Positions 19,247 through 27,238 of a stretch of 64,000 bases of DNA are shown piece after piece. Both the position numbers and the translations under genes were made by a program. Origin of the DNA: Algoriphagus resistens (GTDB lineage: Bacteria; Bacteroidota; Bacteroidia; Cytophagales; Cyclobacteriaceae); assembly GCF_001442615.1 (NCBI RefSeq), contig NZ_LMXN01000002.1, positions 248,001 to 312,000 on the forward strand, written 5' to 3'. The first letter of the stretch is position 1. Each line of letters starts with the position of its first letter. A model generated the notes under the pieces. That model had not been told where the DNA came from and ran no database searches. It saw only the letters and a program-made list of their open reading frames with translations.

Positions 19247-20302
19247 ATGAATCTTAAAAGCCAGTATGCTTCGATTACCATGACGCAGGAAATATTTCAT
19301 TCTAGTTTTCCTTTACACTTAGAATCAGGAGAGATACTCCCTGAATTTGACCTGGGCTATACTACGTATGGTCAGCTGAATTCAGACAGATCGAATGTGA
19401 TATGGGTAATTCATGCGCTTACTGGAGATTCCAATGCATCAGAATGGTGGAGCGGCCTGATCGGAGAAGACAAGTTTTTCGACCCTTCGGATTATTTTAT
19501 TATCTGTGCCAATCTCTTGGGATCATGCTATGGCTCCACACAACCATTCAGCGAGAATCCAAAAACCAACAAGCCGTACTATTACGATTTTCCCCAAATG
19601 ACAACCCGGGACCTAGCGCAGGGATTGGAACGCTTGAGGATACACCTGAAGATAGAATCAATCCATAGTCTTATTGGTGGTTCTTTGGGTGGTCAGGTAG
19701 GGTTGGAATGGGCTTATTTATTGGGGAATAAGCTTAAGAACGCCGTCATTCTGGCTTCTACAGCCAAGTCAAGACCTTGGGTGATAGGCTTCAATGAAAC
19801 TCAGCGAATGGCAATAGAATCTGATTGTACCTGGGGTGAGAGCCATGAACTAGCAGGTCAAAAAGGACTGGAAACGGCCAGGGCAATTGCAATGCTTACG
19901 TATAGACATCCGCTTGACCTAGCGATCAAGCAAGCTGATTCTGAAAATAGGCTGGATGATTATCGCGCTGCCTCTTACTTACGATATCAGGGACAGAAGC
20001 TGGCGAAGCGTTTTAATGCACTCTCCTATTGGACGTTAAGTAAAACAATGGACTCACATGATTTGGGTAGAAACCGGGGCAGATTGGAGGAGGCTTTGGG
20101 GAGAATTGATGCAAATGTATTGGCTATTGGAGTTGATTCAGATTTACTTTTTCTTCCGGAGGAATCTCAATATATCAGCCAACATGTGAGAAAAGGTACC
20201 TATAAGGAAATTACCTCAACAGCTGGGCATGATGCTTTTCTGATTGAATTTGAACAATTGTCCTATATCCTTAAATCATTCTACTTGCAGCAAAATCCGT
20301 AA
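19247..20302 (+). CDS. metX: Homoserine O-acetyltransferase
   Basis: A 351-residue alpha/beta-hydrolase fold acyltransferase that makes O-acetylhomoserine from homoserine and acetyl-CoA. The nucleophile is Ser146 in IGGSLGG, HALTGDSNA forms the oxyanion region and TAGHDAFL carries the C-terminal His. The operon with metY gives the acetyl direct-sulfhydrylation route. An internal ATG at 19280 (MTQEIF) is an alternative start. Succinyl-CoA use is possible in this family and cannot be ruled out by eye. Confidence 0.93.
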   Translation: MNLKSQYASITMTQEIFHSSFPLHLESGEILPEFDLGYTTYGQLNSDRSNVIWVIHALTGDSNASEWWSGLIGEDKFFDPSDYFIICANLLGSCYGSTQPFSENPKTNKPYYYDFPQMTTRDLAQGLERLRIHLKIESIHSLIGGSLGGQVGLEWAYLLGNKLKNAVILASTAKSRPWVIGFNETQRMAIESDCTWGESHELAGQKGLETARAIAMLTYRHPLDLAIKQADSENRLDDYRAASYLRYQGQKLAKRFNALSYWTLSKTMDSHDLGRNRGRLEEALGRIDANVLAIGVDSDLLFLPEESQYISQHVRKGTYKEITSTAGHDAFLIEFEQLSYILKSFYLQQNP

Positions 20303-20323
20303 AAGGGACCCATACAGACGTAT

Positions 20324-20357
20324 AAAAATGAGGCGGGATTTTTCTGCCTCATTTTTT
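20324..20357. terminator. Terminator between metX and the DUF2147 gene
   Basis: AAAAATGAGGC (20324-20334) pairs with GCCTCATTTTT (20346-20356) and is followed by more T. The 3' arm contains the stop codon of the convergent DUF2147 gene, so both transcripts probably use the same hairpin. Confidence 0.85.
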
Positions 20358-20792
20358 TACTCTATTCCACTCCACTGTCCTGCTAACCCACGATTCTCCC
20401 AGGTAACCTTTAATCTCAAGGATGTCTCTCTTCTTAAGTTGCACCTCACAGATGTAGCTTGTTCCTGTTTTAGGATCATATATCTTCCCGTCAGACCAAA
20501 TTCCATTGTTATATTTTAAGCCTTCTAGGATCGTAAGTCCCATTAAGGGTCGATTTCTTAAGCTGGTATCCGAATTCACTGTATCGGTAAATAAGTCCTG
20601 CTCCCCCTTTTCATGTTTGATCCAGATAATTTTACCAATTAATTCTGTATCATTTTCCATTATCTCGATCTGGGCTGTTTTTTCAGTATTATACCACACT
20701 CCTAGTACTTTTGACTTAGATTGCGCTTCTACATTTTCTACTGTCAGCAGCACTAGTAATGTGATTAGTGATGTGTATTGGCAAGCTTTCAT
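20349..20792 (-). CDS. DUF2147 exported protein
   Basis: A 147-residue protein when started at 20792, where a signal peptide begins (MKACQYTSL... ending near VEAQ). A longer in-frame reading reaches 20957, but the added 55 residues look noncoding and would bury the signal peptide. The mature part is a DUF2147 domain: VLGVWYNTEKTAQIEI, a GKIIWIKH strand, then the block MGLTILEGLKYNNGIWSDG and YDPKTGTSY. DUF2147 proteins are small periplasmic beta proteins of unknown function. Convergent with metX. Confidence 0.85.
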   Translation of the reverse strand: MKACQYTSLITLLVLLTVENVEAQSKSKVLGVWYNTEKTAQIEIMENDTELIGKIIWIKHEKGEQDLFTDTVNSDTSLRNRPLMGLTILEGLKYNNGIWSDGKIYDPKTGTSYICEVQLKKRDILEIKGYLGESWVSRTVEWNRVKK

Positions 20793-21511
20793 AAAAAAGA
20801 TTTTAGTAAAACTTTGAATTAGGCTAATTAGATAATACCCTACTTCCCTAAAATCATACCTAAGTCTAAATGAATCACCGTAATCTTTTGACAATACTGT
20901 TCTTTGATTAACAAGCGAAGAAGCAATTTGACTTGCGAAAGGCTCAACTTTTTTCATTTCAGCCTTACATTTCGATAAAACCGCTCATTTTTGAAAACAA
21001 AAATCCCTATTCTGATTATCATATAATTTCTTGATTTAGAGACGATTATACTATTGTGAAGAAGATTCAGTCGCTCTATCTGTTATATTCTTGCCAGATT
21101 TGTTTCACGCTGGCTGGGAATGAGGAAGGTGAGTTTTGTCTTTTTTAGCTGCTTTTTGAATCTTCTAATTTCTTCTTTGCTAAAAGAAAAACCATGGTAT
21201 CCTCCCTTCTTTAGCCTAGCTTCCATCCCTAGTTTCTAATCAATGATAAACCAGTCAAATCGGGGAAATTATTTCCCACTCATAAATGAGCAGACCAATT
21301 TTAGAAAGAAGGCTAAATTTCCAGCGTTATCATGATTCCAAAGCTGATGTAAAGGAATGTAATACAATCTGTTGTGTTTTTGAGTTTTTATCTGGGCGAA
21401 GGTCAGCTGTCACAATTGCTTTTTGCCTGTTTGATAGCGCTATAGGAAGTAAAACATTAGATTTTTGGTTTGAATGGAAAAAAGTTGTTGAAATCCTTTC
21501 TATGGAATAGA
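20793..21511. other. Intergenic stretch with only weak small frames
   Basis: About 720 bases without a convincing gene. It holds one candidate small frame (minus strand, 21083-21226, listed separately) and overlapping frames at 21286-21510 that match no family and look like chance. No tRNA, terminator or mobile element was recognised. Confidence 0.4.
21083..21226 (-). CDS. Candidate 47-residue basic small protein or remnant
   Basis: A minus-strand frame from ATG 21226 to TAA at 21083 encodes a Lys/Arg-rich peptide (KKGGYHGFSFSKEEIRRFKK, then TFLIPSQRETNLARI). The same frame continues past the TAA for about 42 more codons to a TGA near 20955, so it may be the first half of an interrupted gene. 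I recognise no family. Amino-acid composition is more protein-like than the rest of this gap, which is the only support. Confidence 0.3.
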   Translation of the reverse strand: MEARLKKGGYHGFSFSKEEIRRFKKQLKKTKLTFLIPSQRETNLARI

Positions 21512-21542
21512 TTGGCAATATCCTTGGGGAAGATTACTTTTG
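21512..21542 (+). promoter_or_regulatory. Promoter of the ftsX operon
   Basis: TTG at 21512-21514 and TACTTTTG at 21535-21542 are separated by 20 bases, matching the Bacteroidota housekeeping promoter TTG-N(19-21)-TAnnTTTG. Transcription would start about 10 bases before the ftsX ATG at 21560, giving a very short leader. Confidence 0.65.
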
Positions 21543-21559
21543 AGAAGAAAACGTAATCT

Positions 21560-22450
21560 ATGGCCAATTATCCAAGGAAGAAAAAGACACTTGGACACTT
21601 TAAATTCGGAAGTGTTCTGTTCAGTACCACGTTATCACTTTTTATTGTAGGTCTTTTCGGAGTGATATTAATTCAGGCCAAGACGCTGACCAGTATGATC
21701 CGGGAAAATATTGAAGTGCAGGTGTTCTTGGATAAAAACCTGGAACAAAAAGACCTCGATGGTATACAAGACAATCTTTCCAAGCGCTCATTTATTCTTC
21801 AAAAAGAAGATACCCTAAGTATAAGGTTTGTATCGGACGAGGAAGCTGCGGCTACCTTCATTGAAAGTACAGGAGAAGATTTTACAAAATTCCTCGAAGA
21901 CAATCCGCTCCGCGACAGTTTTGTTTTGACGATTGCCGAGGAATTCCAGACCTCAGAGCAGCTAGATGGAATCGCAACAGAAATTGAGGCTATTCCTGGC
22001 GTATTCGAAGTTTCGTACATGACAGATCTGGTAGATTCTATCAATAAAAACCTATTGAAGATAAGTATAGTATTGGGAGGGTTCATTTTGATCTTGATCA
22101 TTACAGTAGTCATGTTGATCAACAACACCATTAGACTCGCTTTGTTCTCACAGCGTTTTCTTATACGCTCTATGCAGCTGGTAGGTGCTACAAGAGGGTT
22201 TATCAGAAAACCATTTCTTTCCAGAGCGTTCTTGTTTGGAATGATGGCTGGTGCTTTTGCTTCGGTAATTCTTTTCGCTTTAGTGAAATATACACAGGCT
22301 AACATTGAGGGGTTTGCAATGCTTCAAAACCAACAGTTATTAGTGCTTCTCTTCGGTATTTTGATTGGTGTGGGAGGAATTCTGTCTGTACTAAGTACCT
22401 TGCGGGCTGTAAATAAGTATTTAAACATGTCTTTGGACGAACTCTATTAA
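21560..22450 (+). CDS. ftsX: Cell-division permease-like protein FtsX
   Basis: A 296-residue FtsX-family membrane protein. A first helix at about residues 18-42 is followed by a periplasmic domain of about 120 residues (IRENIEVQVFLDKNLEQKDL) and three C-terminal helices (near 165-190, 220-245 and 255-285). FtsX works with the ATPase FtsE to activate peptidoglycan hydrolases at the septum; ftsE is not adjacent here. It is the first gene of the ftsX-DUF3098-uppP-truB-ribF run conserved in Bacteroidota. Confidence 0.93.
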   Translation: MANYPRKKKTLGHFKFGSVLFSTTLSLFIVGLFGVILIQAKTLTSMIRENIEVQVFLDKNLEQKDLDGIQDNLSKRSFILQKEDTLSIRFVSDEEAAATFIESTGEDFTKFLEDNPLRDSFVLTIAEEFQTSEQLDGIATEIEAIPGVFEVSYMTDLVDSINKNLLKISIVLGGFILILIITVVMLINNTIRLALFSQRFLIRSMQLVGATRGFIRKPFLSRAFLFGMMAGAFASVILFALVKYTQANIEGFAMLQNQQLLVLLFGILIGVGGILSVLSTLRAVNKYLNMSLDELY

Positions 22451-22455
22451 ATATA

Positions 22456-22665
22456 ATGAGCAAATCTTCTTTTCCTTTTTCTCGCAAAAATTATAAGCTG
22501 ATGTTTATCGGCATAGGTCTGATTATTCTTGGATTTATCATTATTGGACTGGACAGCGAACCGCACGGAAATGGTATTTTGGGCTTGACAATAGGACCAA
22601 TTGTAACTCTGGCTGGATTTATTTTTGAATTCTATGCTATTTTCGCCAAAACGGAAAGTAACTAA
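22456..22665 (+). CDS. DUF3098 small membrane protein
   Basis: A 69-residue protein with two predicted membrane helices (about residues 12-31 and 42-64) separated by a short loop with DSEPHGNG. This composition and its position between ftsX and uppP identify DUF3098, a Bacteroidota family of unknown function. Gaps of 5 and 2 bases to its neighbours show it is co-transcribed with cell-envelope genes. Confidence 0.88.
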   Translation: MSKSSFPFSRKNYKLMFIGIGLIILGFIIIGLDSEPHGNGILGLTIGPIVTLAGFIFEFYAIFAKTESN

Positions 22666-22667
22666 AC

Positions 22668-23462
22668 GTGGAAATTATTGATGCAATTATCCTTGGAATT
22701 ATTCAGGGATTGACGGAGTTTTTGCCCGTTTCTTCGAGTGGCCACCTTGAGCTTGGAAAGGCAATTTTAGGAGAAAGCAAAATGCCGGCAGAGGGACTGA
22801 TGTTTACTGTTGTGGTCCATTTTGCCACGGCTTTAAGTACCATTGTCGTTTTCCGAAAGGATATAGGAGAAATCCTCAGGGGATTATCCAAGTTTGAGTG
22901 GAACAGTGAGACGCAATTTGTATTCAAGATAGTGCTCTCGATGATCCCCGCTGCGATCGTCGGGGTTGTCTTCCAGGAAGAATTAGAGACATTATTTGGA
23001 GGGCAGATTGTTTTTGTGGGCTGTATGCTCATTTTGACAGCGATACTTCTTTATTTGGCTGACAAAGCCAAATTCACCGACCAGCCAGTGACCTTCGGCC
23101 AGGCACTGATCATCGGCATAGCACAGGCAATCGCTATTCTTCCGGGGATTTCCCGTTCTGGAGCTACTATTTCCACCTCTGTGCTGTTAGGGATTGACAA
23201 GGCAAAAGCTGCTAGATTCTCTTTTTTGATGGTCGTTCCCTTGATTTTAGGGAAAATTGCAAAAGATATTTTAGACGGTGGTCTCTCCTTGGAGACTGAG
23301 GGCCTAGCTTATCTAAGTGCAGGATTCATTGCTGCCTTTGTGGCCGGGGTACTGGCTTGTACCTGGATGATCAAACTCGTAAGAAACAGTAAACTCAGTT
23401 ATTTTTCCATTTACTGCCTAATCGTGGGTGTGATTGCAATTGTGGCTGGATTATATTTATAG
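22668..23462 (+). CDS. uppP: Undecaprenyl-diphosphatase UppP/BacA
   Basis: A 264-residue integral membrane enzyme that dephosphorylates undecaprenyl diphosphate so the lipid carrier can be reused in peptidoglycan synthesis. Signature motifs are GLTEFLPVSSSGHL near residue 14 and PGISRSGATIS near residue 163. Translation begins at a GTG codon 2 bases after the DUF3098 stop. Length is typical. Confidence 0.95.
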   Translation: MEIIDAIILGIIQGLTEFLPVSSSGHLELGKAILGESKMPAEGLMFTVVVHFATALSTIVVFRKDIGEILRGLSKFEWNSETQFVFKIVLSMIPAAIVGVVFQEELETLFGGQIVFVGCMLILTAILLYLADKAKFTDQPVTFGQALIIGIAQAIAILPGISRSGATISTSVLLGIDKAKAARFSFLMVVPLILGKIAKDILDGGLSLETEGLAYLSAGFIAAFVAGVLACTWMIKLVRNSKLSYFSIYCLIVGVIAIVAGLYL

Positions 23463-23463
23463 C

Positions 23464-24147
23464 ATGCAAGAACAACCCTACGGAGAAGTATTTTTAATCG
23501 ACAAGCCTTTTGAATGGACATCGTTTGATGTGGTTAAAAAAGTCCGAAACGCACTTCGAATCAAAAAAGTAGGTCATGCAGGCACACTTGATCCTTTAGC
23601 CACGGGATTACTCATTGTTTGCGCTGGAAAAATGACCAAGCAAATTGACTCATTTATGGGTCAAGAAAAGGAATATACGGGTACTTTCGTACTTGGATCC
23701 ACGACTGATTCCTTTGATTTGGAGCAACCGGTTATCCCTGTGTCCGATCCTTCCCAGATTACTTTGGAACAAGTAAAGGAGGCGGTAGCTGAGCTTACCG
23801 GAGATATTTTGCAAATCCCTCCTATGCACTCAGCAATCAAGGTGGGCGGGAAGCGTGTCTATGAATCTGCCAGAAAAGGAAAGGATGTGAAAATGGATGC
23901 ACGTCCGGTGACGGTAAGTGAATTTGAAATCATCAAGTTTGAAAATCCGGTTTTGGAGTTTAGAATTGTTTGCTCCAAAGGAACCTATATTCGAAGTCTA
24001 GCAAGGGATTTAGGCGAGAAATTGAATGTGGGAGCTTATATGAGTTCGCTTTGCAGAACAAGGATTGGTAATTTCAAACTCTCCGAAGCATGTAAGCTCC
24101 TGCCCTTGGTAGAAGAAATCAAAGCAAGAACAAATGAAAATCTATGA
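23464..24147 (+). CDS. truB: tRNA pseudouridine(55) synthase
   Basis: A 227-residue enzyme that makes pseudouridine at position 55 of tRNAs. The catalytic Asp lies in HAGTLDPLATGLL, preceded by KPFEWTSFDVV. I start it at 23464, one base after the uppP stop; an earlier in-frame ATG at 23434 lies within uppP. The stop overlaps ribF by 14 bases. The C-terminal PUA domain of some TruB proteins is absent. Confidence 0.94.
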   Translation: MQEQPYGEVFLIDKPFEWTSFDVVKKVRNALRIKKVGHAGTLDPLATGLLIVCAGKMTKQIDSFMGQEKEYTGTFVLGSTTDSFDLEQPVIPVSDPSQITLEQVKEAVAELTGDILQIPPMHSAIKVGGKRVYESARKGKDVKMDARPVTVSEFEIIKFENPVLEFRIVCSKGTYIRSLARDLGEKLNVGAYMSSLCRTRIGNFKLSEACKLLPLVEEIKARTNENL

Positions 24148-25057
24148 AGGCCTAAGTGATTTTCCCAAGCTCCACAACGCAGTGGTAACCAGTGGGACAT
24201 TTGATGGAGTGCATTTGGGGCATCAGAAAATTCTTCGGCGAATCCGTGAAATAGCCCGCTCGTTCGATGGGGAAACTGTTTTAATTACTTTTTGGCCCCA
24301 TCCCAGGTTAGTCCTGTATCCTGAGGAGCATAATCTTAGACTTTTGAGCACTTTTGAGGAGAAAGCCAAATTGCTTAGGGAATTTGGTATTGATCATTTG
24401 ATCACGATTCCGTTCACTAAGGAATTTTCCCAGCTTACTTCCAAGGAGTTTATAGAATCCGTATTGGTGGAAAGGATCCAAACCAAAAAGCTGGTCATAG
24501 GATATGACCATCGTTTTGGAAAAAACCGGGAGGGAAGTTTTGGATACCTGAAAGCCCATCATGAGGAATATGGATTTGATCTGGAGGAGATCTCACGTCA
24601 GGACGTAGAAGATATTGGGGTTTCCAGCACAAAAATCCGACATGCATTGGAGACAGGAGATATTGCTACAGCTATCAATTATCTGGGCAGACCCTATGAG
24701 CTGAATGGTTTGGTGATCAAAGGTCAGCAGATCGGCAGATCTATCGGGTTTCCAACTGCAAACATCCATATACCCAACGATTACAAACTTATCCCCAAAG
24801 ATGGCGTTTACGCAGTAGAGGCTTTGGTGAACGGAGCGCTTTATAAGGCCATGCTGAACATAGGAAACCGTCCTACGGTGAATGGTACCCAAAAAACTGT
24901 AGAGGCTAATTTATTCGATTTTCAAGGTGATCTGTACGATAAGCAGATTACGATTTACCTCAAAGCATTCCTTCGGGAAGAAAGAAAATTTGATGGATTG
25001 GAAGCATTGAAAGAACAACTTTTCATAGATCGTAAGAATGCCAAGAACTTGCTATAA
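24134..25057 (+). CDS. ribF: Bifunctional riboflavin kinase/FAD synthetase
   Basis: A 307-residue two-domain enzyme that makes FMN and FAD from riboflavin. The N-terminal adenylyltransferase shows [13 protein letters not shown] and the segment SSTKIR; the C-terminal kinase shows [15 protein letters not shown] and [10 protein letters not shown]. It overlaps truB by 14 bases, the classical truB-ribF arrangement. Confidence 0.95.
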   Translation: MKIYEGLSDFPKLHNAVVTSGTFDGVHLGHQKILRRIREIARSFDGETVLITFWPHPRLVLYPEEHNLRLLSTFEEKAKLLREFGIDHLITIPFTKEFSQLTSKEFIESVLVERIQTKKLVIGYDHRFGKNREGSFGYLKAHHEEYGFDLEEISRQDVEDIGVSSTKIRHALETGDIATAINYLGRPYELNGLVIKGQQIGRSIGFPTANIHIPNDYKLIPKDGVYAVEALVNGALYKAMLNIGNRPTVNGTQKTVEANLFDFQGDLYDKQITIYLKAFLREERKFDGLEALKEQLFIDRKNAKNLL

Positions 25058-25068
25058 ACCCAAAAAAT

Positions 25069-25764
25069 ATGATCAACAAAACTGTAAAGAATGCTCATGA
25101 AGCTGTAGAAGACATCCCTAGCGACTGCATGCTGATGATGGGGGGATTTGGCCTGACTGGGATTCCCGAAAATTGTATTTCCGCCCTTCTGGAAAGGAAT
25201 ATTTCCGGATTGACCATTGTCTCAAATAATGCCGGCGTAGATGATTTCGGCATCGGTCTTCTGCTGAGAAAGCGAATGGTTAAAAAGATGATCTCGAGCT
25301 ATGTAGGCGAAAACGCAGAGTTTGAAAGACAATTACTCAGTGGAGAACTGGAGGTAGACCTAATCCCCCAGGGTACCCTTGCAGAGCGGGTTCGCGCCGG
25401 CGGTGCAGGAATTCCTGCTTTCTTCACTCCTGCCGGAGTCGGTACAGAAGTAGCTGAAGGTAAGGAGTCACGGGAATTTGATGGTAAAATGTATCTGTTG
25501 GAAAGTTGGCTGAAAGCTGATTTTTCCATCGTGAAAGCCTGGAAAGGCGATACCGCAGGGAATTTGATTTTCAAGGGAACAGCCCGGAATTTTAATCCTA
25601 TGATGGCTGCGGCAGGAAAGATTTGCATTGCAGAAGTAGAAGAATTGGTTCAGGCAGGAGAGTTGCATCCCAATGAGATCCATACTCCGGGGATCTATGT
25701 GCAACGAATCTTTCAAGGAGAGAATTACCAGAAGCGGATAGAGCAGAGGACAGTCTCAAGCTAG
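25069..25764 (+). CDS. scoA: 3-oxoacid CoA-transferase subunit A
   Basis: A 231-residue alpha subunit of a class I CoA-transferase, usually succinyl-CoA:acetoacetate. The glycine-rich segment [12 protein letters not shown] is followed by [11 protein letters not shown], and [11 protein letters not shown] is conserved. It lies 11 bases after ribF and 57 bases before the beta subunit. In this context it probably serves ketone-body or branched-chain acid use. The acceptor acid cannot be fixed from sequence. Confidence 0.92.
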   Translation: MINKTVKNAHEAVEDIPSDCMLMMGGFGLTGIPENCISALLERNISGLTIVSNNAGVDDFGIGLLLRKRMVKKMISSYVGENAEFERQLLSGELEVDLIPQGTLAERVRAGGAGIPAFFTPAGVGTEVAEGKESREFDGKMYLLESWLKADFSIVKAWKGDTAGNLIFKGTARNFNPMMAAAGKICIAEVEELVQAGELHPNEIHTPGIYVQRIFQGENYQKRIEQRTVSS

Positions 25765-25821
25765 AAGAAAGGCAACGTAAATTCAATTTTTCTTCATCCA
25801 TAGACTTAAAATCAACCCAAA

Positions 25822-26481
25822 ATGCTTACAAAAGATCAAATAGCCAGGAGAATCGCCAAAGAGGTGAAAAATGGGCAATACATAAATCTAGGGATAGGCA
25901 TCCCAACCTTAGTGGCCAACTACATTCCCGATGAGCTGGAAGTGGTTCTTCAATCTGAAAATGGACTACTTGGAATTGGCCCCTTCCCTACAGAGGATCA
26001 AATCGACCCCGATCTTATCAATGCTGGGAAGCAGACTGTAACGATGGTCAAAGGTTCGGCACTTTTCAACTCTGCTGAATCTTTCGCCATGATTCGGGGC
26101 GGACATGTACACCTGACTATTCTCGGTGCTATGGAAGTGTCTCAAAATGGCGACATAGCCAATTGGAAAATCCCCGGTAAGATGGTCAAAGGCATGGGGG
26201 GAGCGATGGATCTTGTCGCCTCTGCTGACAATATTATTGTAGCAATGCAACATTGTTCGCGGTCAGGCGAATCCAAACTTCTTACAGAATGCTCACTTCC
26301 TATCACGGGACTTCGCTGTGTAAAAAAGATAGTGACTGACCTGGCTGTCTTGGAAATTTCCCCTGATGGAGGTTTTATACTTCAGGAAAGAGCACCTGGT
26401 GTTTCAGTGGAAGAAATCAAGGAGAAAACCGCAGGTAAACTTATCATTGGCGGTGAAGTTCCCGAAATGGTTTTTGAATAA
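25822..26481 (+). CDS. scoB: 3-oxoacid CoA-transferase subunit B
   Basis: A 219-residue beta subunit carrying the catalytic Glu46 in LQSENGLLGIG, which forms the glutamyl-CoA thioester. Other conserved segments are INLGIGIPTL and GAMEVSQNGDIANW. It pairs with scoA just upstream to form the functional heterodimer. Confidence 0.93.
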   Translation: MLTKDQIARRIAKEVKNGQYINLGIGIPTLVANYIPDELEVVLQSENGLLGIGPFPTEDQIDPDLINAGKQTVTMVKGSALFNSAESFAMIRGGHVHLTILGAMEVSQNGDIANWKIPGKMVKGMGGAMDLVASADNIIVAMQHCSRSGESKLLTECSLPITGLRCVKKIVTDLAVLEISPDGGFILQERAPGVSVEEIKEKTAGKLIIGGEVPEMVFE

Positions 26482-26574
26482 AACCTGCAAAAATGAACCC
26501 AGAGGATGCTATTAAAGTTAACCTGATTAATTTTGTAGAAAAACAGAGGGTTCGAAGGAATCAAAATATAAAGT

Positions 26575-26913
26575 ATGAAAAATTCAGAGATTAAATTCCA
26601 GGTTGATTTAGATGAAAACAGTTTTCCCAAAGCGATCAAATGGGATGCTTCGGATAAAGAAGGTGCAGGTCTGGAAGATACTAAGAGCATTAGTCTTAAC
26701 GTCTGGGACAATCTAAACCACAGCACACTCCGTATTGATCTATGGACTGAGGAAATGTCAGTCGTGGAGATGAAGCGTTTCTACATAGATATTCTGGGGG
26801 GAATGGCACAAACGATCTTGAACAGCACCGCTGACGAGTACATGTCCGAAGAGATCAAAGAGTTATGCGACCGTCTGGTCAGACACGTAAATGAAGAAAA
26901 CAAAAATGGATAA
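26575..26913 (+). CDS. gldC: Gliding motility protein GldC
   Basis: A 112-residue protein matching GldC, which in Flavobacterium is associated with gliding motility and the type 9 secretion machinery. Diagnostic segments are KFQVDLDENSFPKAIKW and EMKRFYIDILGGMAQTI. It has no signal peptide. A TAATTTTG -7-like element lies at 26528-26535, so it may have its own promoter downstream of scoB. A strong terminator follows. Deletion of gldC in flavobacteria is reported to only partly reduce motility, so the exact role is unclear. Confidence 0.92.
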   Translation: MKNSEIKFQVDLDENSFPKAIKWDASDKEGAGLEDTKSISLNVWDNLNHSTLRIDLWTEEMSVVEMKRFYIDILGGMAQTILNSTADEYMSEEIKELCDRLVRHVNEENKNG

Positions 26914-26933
26914 TTTTCAACACTGATTTATCA

Positions 26934-26960
26934 AAAAGCCCGGCACATGCCGGGCTTTTT
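26934..26960 (+). terminator. Intrinsic terminator after gldC
   Basis: AAAAGCCCGGCA pairs with TGCCGGGCTTTT around a CA centre, ending in a T-run. It lies about 20 bases past the gldC stop and closes the long ftsX-to-gldC run. Confidence 0.92.
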
Positions 26961-27238
26961 TGCTAGGGTTTCACCTCCATGTAAAAAAACAGTAGTTTTT
27001 GGATTTTTTAACAAACTAGGCGAAGTGATCTGAGATCAATAATAAACTAGTGCTTTCATTTTATAATTTTTATTTATAGGTAGAAGTTTCCTTCTCAATC
27101 GATTTTCCTGTTAGTCTTAACCATGATATATTTTAGTAATAAAACGACAAATGTTCATTTTTTAGGCTATTTTTCGTCAAATAACAACGAAATATCAGTC
27201 CATATTTATAGACCCTATAACTAAAAAACAGTAAGCCT

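Noticed and set aside
21286..21510. 74-residue plus-strand gene before ftsX
   Set aside because: It shows no family motifs, an opposing frame of similar length covers the same bases, and its 3' end abuts the ftsX promoter.
26494..26595. 33-residue frame before gldC
   Set aside because: It overlaps the gldC start in another frame and includes the TAATTTTG promoter-like element. No protein-like features.
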